A stretch of DNA of 64,000 nt, from contig NZ_JADEWX010000016.1 in the NCBI RefSeq assembly GCF_015207395.1, positions 1 through 64,000 of the forward strand, given 5' to 3'. The translations under genes and the position numbers were made by a program. The notes below the pieces were generated by a model, which saw only the letters and a program-made list of their open reading frames with translations, was not told the origin of the DNA and did not search any database. This DNA is from Nodosilinea sp. LEGE 07088. GTDB taxonomy: Bacteria; Cyanobacteriota; Cyanobacteriia; Phormidesmidales; Phormidesmidaceae. Positions 47,274 to 55,896 of the stretch are shown here, in pieces (the first letter of the stretch is position 1; each line of letters opens with the position of its first letter).

Positions 47274-47960
47274 ATGAGTCAGGTCTCTCACAGAATTTTT
47301 CTATCGGTTGTCTCCCTCAGCCTGTTTGCAGCACCAGCGCCAGCCAGAACGACAGCCATAACCTCAATGACGGCAACAACGCTAGGACAAACACTCCAGC
47401 TGGCCCAGGCCGATGTCGTAGAAACGGTGCTGTATTTTGAAACCGAGTCTATGGTGGTACGCGTTTATCGTCGGAGCTCTACGTTGTTGATGAACCTCTA
47501 CAACAAGAGCACCGACATTGTTGAGGTGCGAGGCGCTCCGACACAGCTGGTGCCGAATACCAGCGATCAAATGGTCTACAGGGTTGAGCAAGGTGAGGCC
47601 GAACGTTTGGCCCGCATCAACATCCAGGGCGATACTGAGTTAGAGATTATTGCCGCCGATGGCACCCTAGTTCTCAAGGAGCCTGGCTTCAACGCATTGG
47701 TTGGCGTAGCTCCCGGGCCGAGTGACTTTCTTGGCAATAACTTTGCCCCAGGTACCGCCGCTCTGGTGCTGTCTGCAGAAGCGGCCCGTCTGCGTATGGA
47801 TCCTCGGCTCGGGAGCGAAATTATTGGCAGAGCTCCTCGCGGCGCTGTAGTCGAAGTGATGGCCAGGGTAGGTAACCCAGCAGATGGCTTTATTTGGTAT
47901 CAGGCGACCTACCAGGGGGTTACGGGCTGGATTCGCGGTGATCTGCTTCAGCCCACCTAA
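47274..47960 (+). CDS. Secreted SH3-domain protein
   Basis: This 228-residue protein has a signal peptide (residues 1-26, LSVVSLSLFAAPAPA). An N-terminal beta domain (about 45-130) contains VETVLYFETESMVVRVYRRS and LMNLYNKSTDIVEVRGAP. A bacterial SH3 domain fills the C-terminus (about 158-228, RLRMDPRLGSEIIGRAPRGAVVEVMAR and GVTGWIRGDLLQPT). Such domains bind cell-wall peptides. The enzymatic role, if any, is not visible. Confidence 0.82.
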   Translation: MSQVSHRIFLSVVSLSLFAAPAPARTTAITSMTATTLGQTLQLAQADVVETVLYFETESMVVRVYRRSSTLLMNLYNKSTDIVEVRGAPTQLVPNTSDQMVYRVEQGEAERLARINIQGDTELEIIAADGTLVLKEPGFNALVGVAPGPSDFLGNNFAPGTAALVLSAEAARLRMDPRLGSEIIGRAPRGAVVEVMARVGNPADGFIWYQATYQGVTGWIRGDLLQPT

Positions 47961-47980
47961 TGGTGTGAGAGCTGGGTGGG

Positions 47981-48010
47981 GGCGATCGCTAGAGTGGCGA
48001 TCGCTAGAGT
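47981..48010. repeat. Exact tandem pair of 15-bp HIP1-containing units
   Basis: GGCGATCGCTAGAGT occurs at 47981-47995 and 47996-48010. The stop codon of the MBL-fold gene (minus strand, 48004-48006) lies in the second copy. Confidence 0.95.
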
Positions 48011-48918
48011 AGGGTGAGGTCTAGGGTGGCACCTTCACGGGCCAGGCTGACCTGGGCAAAGCTTTTCTGGACCTGGTGCTCAAGCTGGTCGAGTTGGTCG
48101 TCGCTATGGCAAGGGTTGTGGTGAAACAGCACCAAATGCTTGACCTGGCTAGCTTTGGCAATTTCAATGCCCAACTGCCAAGGATTTAGACTCCGGGCAC
48201 TCGACTCTGAGTAGGCCGTATCAACGTAGGTGCCATCAAAAATTAGCACATCGGCATCGGCCGCCAGCATTAGCAGGTTGGGGTCAAGACTGGTTTGGCT
48301 AGAGTCAGTATCAGTGGCGTAGACTAACGCTCGGTTTTGCCAACTCACTCGATAGCCCAGGGCACTGGTGTGACGGTTAAGACCCCAGGGCTCTATCGTC
48401 ACCTCCCCCAAAGACAGAGGGGCCCCTGCTGCAATGTTGTGAAAGGTCATGGTGGCAGCCATGGTTTGTAGCGGTTTAAAGAAATTAGGCCGCAACATTT
48501 GATCCATGAGCCGCTGCTTAATAGAGGCACCATTGGGGGCGGGGGCACCGTAGATGTCGAGACGAGTTGTAGGGTCAAAGGCTGGAGCGAAAAACGGAAA
48601 GCCCTGAATCCGATCCCAATGGGTATGGGTAAAAAAGAGATGGGCGGTGACTGGCTGCCCCTGCTCCATCAAGTCGTGCCCCAGCACCCGCAGGCCTGTA
48701 CCCCCGTCAAAAATAAGTCGCTGACCGGCTACTTGCACCTCTACGCAAGCCGTGTTGCCGCCGTAGCGCACCGTGTCGGCCCCTGGGGCCGGAATATTGC
48801 CCCGCACCCCCCAGAACTTGAGCATGAAAGTCTGGGCCGCTATTGCCTGCTCGCCCTGGGAGACGTCTCTAGGGTTTGCCGGGGTCATCGCATCAGATGG
48901 GCTAACGATATTGGCCAT
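48004..48918 (-). CDS. MBL-fold metallo-hydrolase
   Basis: This 304-residue protein has the metallo-beta-lactamase motif THTHWDRIQG (HxHxD), a later Asp in YATDTDSS and a His in LVLFHHNPCHSD. The fold begins with FWGVRGNIPAPGADTVRYGGNTACVEV, a phrase shared with a group of bacterial phosphodiesterase-like hydrolases. The substrate is not evident; cyclic nucleotides or tRNA precursors are known substrates of relatives. There is no signal peptide. Confidence 0.85.
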   Translation of the reverse strand: MANIVSPSDAMTPANPRDVSQGEQAIAAQTFMLKFWGVRGNIPAPGADTVRYGGNTACVEVQVAGQRLIFDGGTGLRVLGHDLMEQGQPVTAHLFFTHTHWDRIQGFPFFAPAFDPTTRLDIYGAPAPNGASIKQRLMDQMLRPNFFKPLQTMAATMTFHNIAAGAPLSLGEVTIEPWGLNRHTSALGYRVSWQNRALVYATDTDSSQTSLDPNLLMLAADADVLIFDGTYVDTAYSESSARSLNPWQLGIEIAKASQVKHLVLFHHNPCHSDDQLDQLEHQVQKSFAQVSLAREGATLDLTLL

Positions 48919-49248
48919 GGAATCCTAACATTGTCCCAAACTGAGATAGTGGTTCATTGGTGTAGGCACCCCACTGCCAAACCCAGAAGATAGCTTCGAG
49001 CAATCCCTTGAGAGGATCCGTCTAGTGGCTTCAGTAAAGTTTACCTCTCAGACCCAACTAATTGTGCTCATGAGACTGATACAGACTAGTCAAACAAGAG
49101 TACAGGGCCTTGAGCGAGCCCCCAATTCTGTAGGGATAGACTCTCCGGAGTCAGACATCCAAAAGGTCAGAGTATCCAGCAGGAGTGGTGGGCATGGATA
49201 GGCTTGAATCCTAAGAATCTAAATTGCGTTAGATCGATCGATCGCTGG
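48919..49248. other. 330-bp intergenic region
   Basis: No gene or repeat was seen. It contains the MBL-gene promoter and the 3' end of the sigma gene. ATCGATCGATCG occurs near 49235. Confidence 0.4.
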
Positions 49249-50511
49249 CTAGAGGCGGTTTAAGACGCTATTAATTGAAATCCGTAGGGCGTCTATCCCC
49301 GGGCCGACTGAGCTCTCTAACCAATCGAGCAGAGCCGCTACTCGTTCTCCTGGAGATGCATCTAGCTGGGCCAGATTGCCTCGGGGTGGGTTGAGGTCGA
49401 ACACAACTGCATTGAACTGAGGTGCAGGCAAATTGAGCAAAAAAGTGTACATGTCGGACCGTCTTTGGGGAATTTCAGGTCTTTGGCGCTGGGGTGAGGA
49501 CTCGCTGCATTCTTGGGGGTTGAGAGGCGGCTGATAATCGTCAGGTGATTCACCCACCAGCCCTACGTGCCTGACCGGTAGCCCGAGGATGTTCGTCAGC
49601 TGGCCAGAGCTAATCAGAGCCTGAATAATTTGGTAGCCCTCTGCTGAGCCACCGAGTTCAATGATAATGCTGCCTTGCCTAACGCTAATTAAGCGTAGGA
49701 AAGGATCTTTGGACTTCTGCCTGAGCTCGGCTAGGATGGCCATTTTGAGCTGGTTATCGGTAACTGTTTCGGTGAAATTTCCTTCTAGAGTAATGCTCCA
49801 AAGCAAGGTATCTTCTGTATTGTAGGTGTTGCTGGGGCTAGAGGCTGATACCGGCGGGGCGACAGTGTCACCGTCCGGGTGATCAGATAAGTCGTCGGCT
49901 AGTTTTAGGGAGCCGGGTGCGTTATTGAAAATATGGTAGGCCCGTCGCAGACGCTCCAGGGAGCGCTGCCCACGCTTACGTAGCGCAGCGTGGGAGACAC
50001 GCTCCTCCCCCTGGGCGATCAGCCGGGTCTGCACCTCCTGCCAGGAGCAGCCTTCGATGACTTTCCATTGAATGAGCGCGCGATCGCTAGGTGACAGTGC
50101 ATTCACCGCCTGGAGCACCGAGTCAATGGCTTTGACAATCACCTCGTCCTCTACCCCCGAAGGAGGGGAGGCGTTTACCAAAGGCCGTCCCTGATCCATG
50201 AGCTCATCAAAGGCCAGGGTTGAATAGTGCATGCGATCGCGCTTGCACTCCCGAATAATGTTGTAGGCAGTGCGCCGCATCCAGGCCTTAGGTTGGCGAA
50301 TTTCCTCTTGGTGCTGCTGCGTATGTTTTACACCCCGTAGATACGCTTCCACAAAAATATCGATCTCTGTGACGTGAGCTTGCAGCCCAAATTGTCGAAT
50401 CGTTCTCTGAATAAACGCCAGCAGCGATCGCGCATGGGGGTTGTTAGGTTTCAAAAGAAACTGCACATCGCGGTTAAACTGCTGCGTTTCTGACGGGTGT
50501 TGAGAGGGCAT
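49249..50511 (-). CDS. ECF-like sigma-70 factor with two C-terminal accessory domains
   Basis: About 420 residues from the ATG at 50511 (MPSQHPSETQQFNRDVQFLL); a TTG at 50544 is the alternative. Region 2 of sigma-70 lies at about residues 25-100 (RQPKAWMRRTAYNIIRECKR), and region 4 at about 130-195 (LSPSDRALIQWKVIEGCSWQEVQ). Next comes a domain at about 235-325 (LWSITLEGNFTETVTDNQLK, RLISVRQGSIIIELGGSAEG) of a type linked to cyanobacterial signalling proteins. The last part, about 350-420, includes YTFLLNLPAPQFNAVVFDLN and ALLDWLESSVGPGIDALR. It resembles the small effector-associated adaptor domains (EADs) of NTPase-based conflict systems. A CRP-type palindrome lies about 100 bp upstream. 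Confidence 0.78.
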   Translation of the reverse strand: MPSQHPSETQQFNRDVQFLLKPNNPHARSLLAFIQRTIRQFGLQAHVTEIDIFVEAYLRGVKHTQQHQEEIRQPKAWMRRTAYNIIRECKRDRMHYSTLAFDELMDQGRPLVNASPPSGVEDEVIVKAIDSVLQAVNALSPSDRALIQWKVIEGCSWQEVQTRLIAQGEERVSHAALRKRGQRSLERLRRAYHIFNNAPGSLKLADDLSDHPDGDTVAPPVSASSPSNTYNTEDTLLWSITLEGNFTETVTDNQLKMAILAELRQKSKDPFLRLISVRQGSIIIELGGSAEGYQIIQALISSGQLTNILGLPVRHVGLVGESPDDYQPPLNPQECSESSPQRQRPEIPQRRSDMYTFLLNLPAPQFNAVVFDLNPPRGNLAQLDASPGERVAALLDWLESSVGPGIDALRISINSVLNRL

Positions 50512-50609
50512 AAATCTGGGTAGGTGACCACCGTTAGGTTCCAATGTAGCCGTATCAAGTTTTTGTAAAGTGTGAGATTCCGTAAATCAACCCGTGATTC
50601 TTTGGAAAT

Positions 50610-50635
50610 CCCAGTGTGATACCTATCACACTGGG
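50610..50635. promoter_or_regulatory. CRP-type palindrome upstream of the sigma gene
   Basis: Two perfect 12-base arms, CCCAGTGTGATA and TATCACACTGGG, flank CC. They contain TGTGA-N6-TCACA (50615-50630), the binding consensus of CRP and of cyanobacterial SyCRP1. The site lies about 100 bp before the sigma ATG at 50511 on the minus strand. Confidence 0.7.
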
Positions 50636-50820
50636 CGGGTTTACGTTTGCCGGAGAGAATAACTCGGCCTTAACCTGTAGGGGCCGTAGACGGCGTTCTT
50701 GCGGCGGATAAAATCCTGAATTTGCCTTGAAACCAACCTGAGAATGTACGTAAAGCCCTAAGTCTAATGTCATGAAATTCTGACATAAGCCGATCTGACT
50801 TTGGGCGATCAGCTGGGTGG

Positions 50821-51948
50821 TCAGCCTGCTGGCTGGTTTGAGACGTGAGCCTTAACAAGGGCTAAAATGCGCTCTGAGGCATGGCCATCGCCAAACGGGT
50901 TCACGGCCCGGGCCATAGTTCCGTAGGCATCAGGATCGGTCAACAGCTCAAGGGCATGGTGACGAATAGCGTCGGCACTGGTACCGATCAGCCGGGCGGT
51001 ACCCGCCTCTATAGCCTCTGGACGTTCGGTGGTGTCGCGCAGCACCAGTACTGGTTTTCCTAGGCCGGGTGCTTCTTCTTGGAGGCCGCCTGAGTCGGTG
51101 AGCAGCAGATAGCAGCGGTTCATAGCTCCCACCAGGCGTCCGTAGTCGAGGGGTTCGGTCAAAAAGACACGAGGATGATCGCCCAGCAGCTTAGTGAGTG
51201 GGTCGCGCACCACAGGATTGCGGTGCAGGGGCAGGAGTAAGGCCGTATCGGGCTCATGCTCCAAAACAGCGAGAAACCCAGCGGCAATATCCGCCAGGGG
51301 AGATCCCCAGTTTTCACGGCGGTGTACTGTCGCTAGCATGACCCGGTGGCTCTCCCAGTCGAGGCCAGCAACAGGACAGTCAGGATTTTGCCCTGCCACG
51401 GTCAACAGGGCATCAATGACGGTATTACCAGTGTGGTGAATGCTGCCGACGACGCCCGCGGCTTTGAGATGACTGACCGCCGTCGTGGTCGGGGCGAAGT
51501 GTAGCGTAGTGAGCTGGGAAATCAGTCGCCGATTCGCCTCCTCTGGATAGGGGCTATAGATGTTATCGGTACGTAACCCGGCCTCGACGTGACCCACCGG
51601 AATTTTTTGATAAAAAGCCGCTAAAGCAGCCGCAAAAGCCGTTGTCGTGTCGCCCTGCACGATGACGAGGTCGGGAGGTTGGGCCTGGAAAAAAGCCTCT
51701 AGGCCTTGCAGGCTGCGACAGGTAATATCGGTGAGAGTCTGCTGTGGCTGCATAATGGCTAGGTCGGCATCAGCCGTCAGCTGAAATAATGCCATCACTT
51801 GATCCACCATTTCGCGGTGCTGGCCCGTAAGCACCACCTGCGTACGAATGTCTGGGTCTTGCTGGAAGACACGAATAACCGGAGCTAGCTTAATCGCCTC
51901 GGGCCGGGTGCCCAAGATAATACATACATGCAGAGAAAAATCAGACAT
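50821..51948 (-). CDS. wecB: UDP-N-acetylglucosamine 2-epimerase (non-hydrolysing)
   Basis: 375 residues from the ATG at 51948 (MSDFSLHVCIILGTRPEAIKLAPVI). GTRPEAIK, TGQHREM, VQGDTTTAFAAALAAFYQ, HVEAGLRT and LLTDSGGLQEEAPGLGKPVLVLRDTTERPE are classic WecB motifs. It interconverts UDP-GlcNAc and UDP-ManNAc, precursors for surface polysaccharides. The WecG-like glycosyltransferase at 55897 belongs to a family that uses ManNAc-type donors, so the two may act in one pathway although 4 kb apart. Confidence 0.93.
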   Translation of the reverse strand: MSDFSLHVCIILGTRPEAIKLAPVIRVFQQDPDIRTQVVLTGQHREMVDQVMALFQLTADADLAIMQPQQTLTDITCRSLQGLEAFFQAQPPDLVIVQGDTTTAFAAALAAFYQKIPVGHVEAGLRTDNIYSPYPEEANRRLISQLTTLHFAPTTTAVSHLKAAGVVGSIHHTGNTVIDALLTVAGQNPDCPVAGLDWESHRVMLATVHRRENWGSPLADIAAGFLAVLEHEPDTALLLPLHRNPVVRDPLTKLLGDHPRVFLTEPLDYGRLVGAMNRCYLLLTDSGGLQEEAPGLGKPVLVLRDTTERPEAIEAGTARLIGTSADAIRHHALELLTDPDAYGTMARAVNPFGDGHASERILALVKAHVSNQPAG

Positions 51949-52177
51949 AGGAGCCGCCGCGATGAACGTTATGGCTAGCTTCAGGAATCGCCGGGCCGAC
52001 TGCATTCCCCAAAGCGATATCTATGATGGCATGGCCTTACCTTCCTAAACCATTCCTCCTGTCTGAAGAGTTAGGAATTTGTCGTTGCGGATGGCTGCCC
52101 CCCAAGCTGAGGATAGTGTGCCACCCTCTGCCACAATGGCTGTAGATTTTGTTAGTTAGCGTTTGTTGCTTCAACCC

Positions 52178-52654
52178 ATGCCTCACACCATTACCTTGCA
52201 CGAGTCTCACCTGCAAACGCTGGATTTAGATCCGGCTCGATCGGTGATTGAACCGTTGCTAGCAGCGGGAAAAGGACTGAGTGGTGACATGGCCCTGCGC
52301 TTTGTGATCGAGATTAGTCGCGACCCGACCGATCCCCGTGAGCTATCGGAGTTACCGGAAGTACGGTTGTGGTTTATCCGCTTAGATAGCGTATATCCCT
52401 GGTTGCCGCTGGTGCTGGATTGGGAGGCAGGAGAACTGGGGCGCTATGCCGCCATGCTAGTGCCCCATCAGTTCAGCCCGACCGAAGGCATTCGCTACAA
52501 CCCTGAGTGCTTAGAAATTTTTATGATGGCTAAGATATTTGCGATCGCCGCTTGGCAGCGCTCCCAGGGCCAGACCCAGTACAGTCGACTCAAGTTTATG
52601 ACCCAAATGTTGGGCTACGAAATTGATGATGGTTTGTTTGATCTGTTGACCTAG
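52178..52654 (+). CDS. CRR6-family NdhI maturation factor (DUF1817)
   Basis: 158 residues from the ATG at 52178 (MPHTITLHESHLQTLDLDPARSVIEPLLAAG). The sequence LRFVIEISRDPTDPRELSELPEVRLWFIRLDS and the end KFMTQMLGYEIDDGLFDLLT match CRR6, a soluble factor needed to mature the NdhI subunit of the photosynthetic NDH-1 complex. The TAG stop codon lies within the left end (CTAG) of a 103-bp repeat, so the repeat may have supplied it. Confidence 0.88.
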   Translation: MPHTITLHESHLQTLDLDPARSVIEPLLAAGKGLSGDMALRFVIEISRDPTDPRELSELPEVRLWFIRLDSVYPWLPLVLDWEAGELGRYAAMLVPHQFSPTEGIRYNPECLEIFMMAKIFAIAAWQRSQGQTQYSRLKFMTQMLGYEIDDGLFDLLT

Positions 52655-52753
52655 TATTCTGAGGCCGAAATAACCCAGCTGTTTATTAACGCGGCAACCC
52701 TGATGAGACCTAGAATTCCCGTTCTGCCTTCTGCCTCTGCCTTTCGGTACTAG
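52651..52753. repeat. 103-bp MITE-like repeat, copy 2
   Basis: Starts CTAGTATTCTGAGG and ends CTTTCGGTACTAG; it corresponds to 43781-43883 with a few substitutions and two small compensating shifts. Its first bases overlap the stop codon of the CRR6 gene. Confidence 0.85.
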
Positions 52754-52816
52754 GAACCATGCTCAAAGGCTAGACCCTCTAGCAGGGTATAGTTATGACC
52801 TTGGACAGGGCGATCG

Positions 52817-53548
52817 CTACACCACAATCTCGTTGGGTGCTACCTGCTTAGTTTCGTAATAGCGGCAGGCAAAGTAGCCGACGCCGTAAACCAGGCTGGC
52901 ATCGGAGGCAATGCCCAAGACAGCGCCCAGACCTGGAATGATCTCCGCGACGCTCAGCCCTGATTTCACTACACCGGCGGTGGTTGATGACAGCAGCCAA
53001 ACCGTCAATACCTCACCGCGCCGCTCATAGTCACTGGGAGAGTAGCCATAGATTGCCGCGATGCGGTAGATCATGTTGGCCTGGAGCGCCACGATCGCGC
53101 CAATATCGACCAAGGTGAGCACAAACGCCACCGGCGGCACAAAGTTAGTAGCCAGGCCTACGCCTGCTGCCTTGAGGGCCGTCTCGGCCATGACCCGCTG
53201 GGCCAGGGCGCGCTGGCTGTCCTGGGGATACTGCTGACGCAAATCATCCACCTGCGATCGCACCGCCTCCGTATTCACCTGACCGATGGCAGCCAGTAGC
53301 CATTTCATCCCTGGCAGTGCCGTGGCAAACTGCACGAAGGGGAGATTTGCGATCGGGCCAACCACGTTGCCAACGGTTGCGGTAGCTGGTTCTAACAGAG
53401 GTTGGGCCTTTGCCACCACTGCGTTACCGGCGGCAGCGGTGGCATTGTCGAGTACAGCGACGATGGCCTGCATGACCTGGGTAATCGCTTGAAAGGTATC
53501 TCGGGTGGCATCTTGTACACCAGAACTGGAAGAGGGCATCGGCAACAT
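52817..53548 (-). CDS. EcsC/DUF697-like membrane-associated protein
   Basis: This 243-residue protein has an N-terminal helical part and a C-terminal region with conserved hydrophobic helices (AAGVGLATNFVPPVAFVLTLVDIGAIVALQANMIYRIAAIYG, and SVAEIIPGLGAVLGIASDASLVYGVGYFACRYY). This Gly/Ala-rich pattern is typical of DUF697 and EcsC-like proteins. The function is unknown. It lies after the second repeat copy. Confidence 0.68.
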   Translation of the reverse strand: MLPMPSSSSGVQDATRDTFQAITQVMQAIVAVLDNATAAAGNAVVAKAQPLLEPATATVGNVVGPIANLPFVQFATALPGMKWLLAAIGQVNTEAVRSQVDDLRQQYPQDSQRALAQRVMAETALKAAGVGLATNFVPPVAFVLTLVDIGAIVALQANMIYRIAAIYGYSPSDYERRGEVLTVWLLSSTTAGVVKSGLSVAEIIPGLGAVLGIASDASLVYGVGYFACRYYETKQVAPNEIVV

Positions 53549-53658
53549 CTCTCAGAGGAATATTGCTCTTACTCTAGACTGAGGCTCCGGGGCAAACTCA
53601 ACTATCCCCAGTAAGATTTTCCCCGATAAGATTTATCCTCGGTAAGATCTAGGCGGTA

Positions 53659-54519
53659 TCAGGGGAAGGTAACCAGCAACTCCCCGATTTTGCCCCGCTG
53701 CCCCGCGCGCGAATTAATCGCCCGCGCGGCCAAAATTGGCTGTAGATTAAACCCTTGATACAAGTCGCGAATAAACTCGCAGTCGGAGTTAGACAGCATC
53801 ACCCGTTGCCCTCGGGCAGCTAAGGTGCTAAAGACATGGGCCAACGCTTGCTGGTCATCGCGACTAAACCCGTAGCGGCTATAGCTGGTAAAGCTACTAG
53901 TTGGGCTAATAGGGTGGTACGGCGGGTCAAAGTAAACAAAGTCTCGGCTAGACAGCGATCGCGACAGCAGTGTCTCAAAGGAAAAAGTGCGGATCTCAGC
54001 TTTTTGCAGCGCCGCCGAGGCCGCCCTCAGCAGCAATGGATCGCAAATGTTCGGGCTTTTGTATTTACCTATCGGCACATTAAAATGGCCTTGGGAATTT
54101 TCGCGGTAGAGGCCGTTGTAGCAGGTCTTGTTGAGGTAGATCAGCCGCGCGGCTCGCTCCAGGGGCGATCGCAGGTTATGCTGCTGGCGCACCTGGTAGT
54201 AATAGTCAACACTGTGGCGACGTTGATGCTCCCACAGATGAAGCAGGAGAGATTCCACCTGGTCACGCACATAGCAGTAGACATTGACCAACTCCGGGTT
54301 AATATCCCCCAGCACTGCCCGCTGCATTCGACCTGCCAGGTGAAAAAACACCGCCCCTCCGCCCAAAAATGGCTCGTAGTAGGTATCAATAGCTGTCGGC
54401 AGAAAAGGTTCGTATTGCCCCAGCAGACGCCCCTTACCCCCCGCCCATTTCAGAAACGGGCGGGGATGTAGACCAGTCTGAGTTGAGAGTACTGCTGTCA
54501 CAGAACCATTCAAGATCAA
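53659..54519 (-). CDS. dam: Orphan DNA adenine methylase, Dam/DpnM class
   Basis: This 286-residue D12-class N6-adenine methyltransferase has the SAM-binding FLKWAGGKGRLLGQYEPFLP and FLGGGAVFFHL, and the catalytic DPPY in FVYFDPPYHP. This class usually modifies GATC. No restriction gene is nearby, so it is an orphan enzyme, as is common in cyanobacteria. The HIP1 octamer GCGATCGC, frequent here, contains GATC and so would be a substrate if that specificity holds. Confidence 0.9.
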   Translation of the reverse strand: MILNGSVTAVLSTQTGLHPRPFLKWAGGKGRLLGQYEPFLPTAIDTYYEPFLGGGAVFFHLAGRMQRAVLGDINPELVNVYCYVRDQVESLLLHLWEHQRRHSVDYYYQVRQQHNLRSPLERAARLIYLNKTCYNGLYRENSQGHFNVPIGKYKSPNICDPLLLRAASAALQKAEIRTFSFETLLSRSLSSRDFVYFDPPYHPISPTSSFTSYSRYGFSRDDQQALAHVFSTLAARGQRVMLSNSDCEFIRDLYQGFNLQPILAARAINSRAGQRGKIGELLVTFP

Positions 54520-54757
54520 ATGTACTTCCTGAGAAACGCTTACACTATATCAAAACCTCGTGGTGCCGAGTCGGTTTCAGCCCAGCGTTTTGTCGTAGGT
54601 TAAGATGGAGGGCAAATTCTGTATCTCCTTGCCCTAAGGCCTGGCTATGCCATGCTTGATAGACGCGTCTTCTGCCGTTAGTAGCCCCCCATCCAACCGC
54701 TCAACTATTGAGGTTGGATCGACGCGCATCAGCCTTTCACACCCTCTCATCACCGTC

Positions 54758-54955
54758 ATGAAAGAATTTTTCGAAAACGTTTTTCGCTATCCCCGCTACC
54801 TGATTTCCTTTAGTCTGGGTATTTTGTACAGTGCTGTCGAGCCCTTAGTGCCCCTGCTACAGCGCCCCATCACTGCTGTAGCTCTGGTTGGTACCGCAGT
54901 AGCTGGCTTTCTATTTTTGACCTTCACCTTACGGGCAATGCTTGGCCTGGGGTAG
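54758..54955 (+). CDS. ycf33: Ycf33 family protein (DUF751)
   Basis: 65 residues from the ATG at 54758: MKEFFENVFRYPRYLISFSL and then GILYSAVEPLVPLLQRPITAVALVGTAVAG. The N-terminal FFxNVxRYPRYxISFxLG and the C-terminal LTFTLRAMLGL match the plastid/cyanobacterial Ycf33 family. Two short hydrophobic helices are present. The function is unknown. The frame is open upstream to 54647, but those residues are not conserved. Confidence 0.9.
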   Translation: MKEFFENVFRYPRYLISFSLGILYSAVEPLVPLLQRPITAVALVGTAVAGFLFLTFTLRAMLGLG

Positions 54956-55896
54956 CAAGCTCCTGATTGCCTTCTATAATTTGGCGCTCTCAGCTGATGG
55001 AATCAGTTGGAACCAAAGGGTTTCTATTGTCTGTCTCAACCATAGAGTATGGTCATACGGCTCTTACGAGTCAGAAGAAGGCAAAGTATCTTTTTTTTGC
55101 TAGCCCAAGTCTAATCTCTTAGACATCTAGAGCTGAGTGTATAAAAATTCAATAAAGCTGGGTATAGATAGCCTCACGAGAGCGACTCAAGCCTTATCAT
55201 CTATCGTGTGAAGGATTCAGTAGACCCACCTACACCGCTTCTCTTCCTTTCCTGGGCTTAGCAAACGCACAGACGAGACAAGGGGAACACCATTGTCAGA
55301 CTTTGCCGTTATGGTTCCTTAGTTCAATCAGTTGTTTCATTGACTATTTGGGCATATTAAAGAGCATACACATTTTAATATGACTGCAAAGTCCTCGTTA
55401 TTGTTTCCCAATTTCACAAGCATACTCCGTGAGGCTGTATAAGATGAAAACGATACGATCTAGGTAGGGAGAATAGTGGAATTAAGGATCCTTTTTGCAC
55501 TGAGCAAGACTTTTGGTTTCTGACATCTCACATCTAAACGGACTCTGCTGATTACTAGGAAGCCGCCGCTCTTGTTTTCTAGATGTTCTAACTTCTTTAT
55601 ATTTGGTATTTAAAGAATGAATCTAAATGCGGACAATGACAAAGAGCATATTGCTCAGGTAAAGCATCTTTTATACCCAGTAGCTTTTGAATTTTAATTT
55701 CTCAGCGAGGAAGGTAGATTAGGTAAACCATAAATTGCAATCATTTTAAGCGCCTTTACATTGATTGCTTTAGATTAAACCCTGCATAAAGGTTTGCCTT
55801 AGGATCTGATCCCTTGCCTTGCGAGAGGCCACAATGACTTTAGGCTCACTCAAAATCTACTGTGGGAACTTTGGAATAACAAAAAGAGCGCTCACC
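54956..55896. other. 940-bp AT-rich non-coding region at the left edge of the accessory block
   Basis: No gene of convincing length or composition was found. The base composition drops to clearly AT-rich compared with the flanking host genes. Only tiny open frames occur. It must hold the promoter of the glycosyltransferase gene and may contain the island boundary. Confidence 0.5.

Noticed and set aside
53836-54471. 211-residue open frame on the plus strand
   Set aside because: It is antisense to the dam gene, lacks any family resemblance, and the dam frame has full catalytic motifs.
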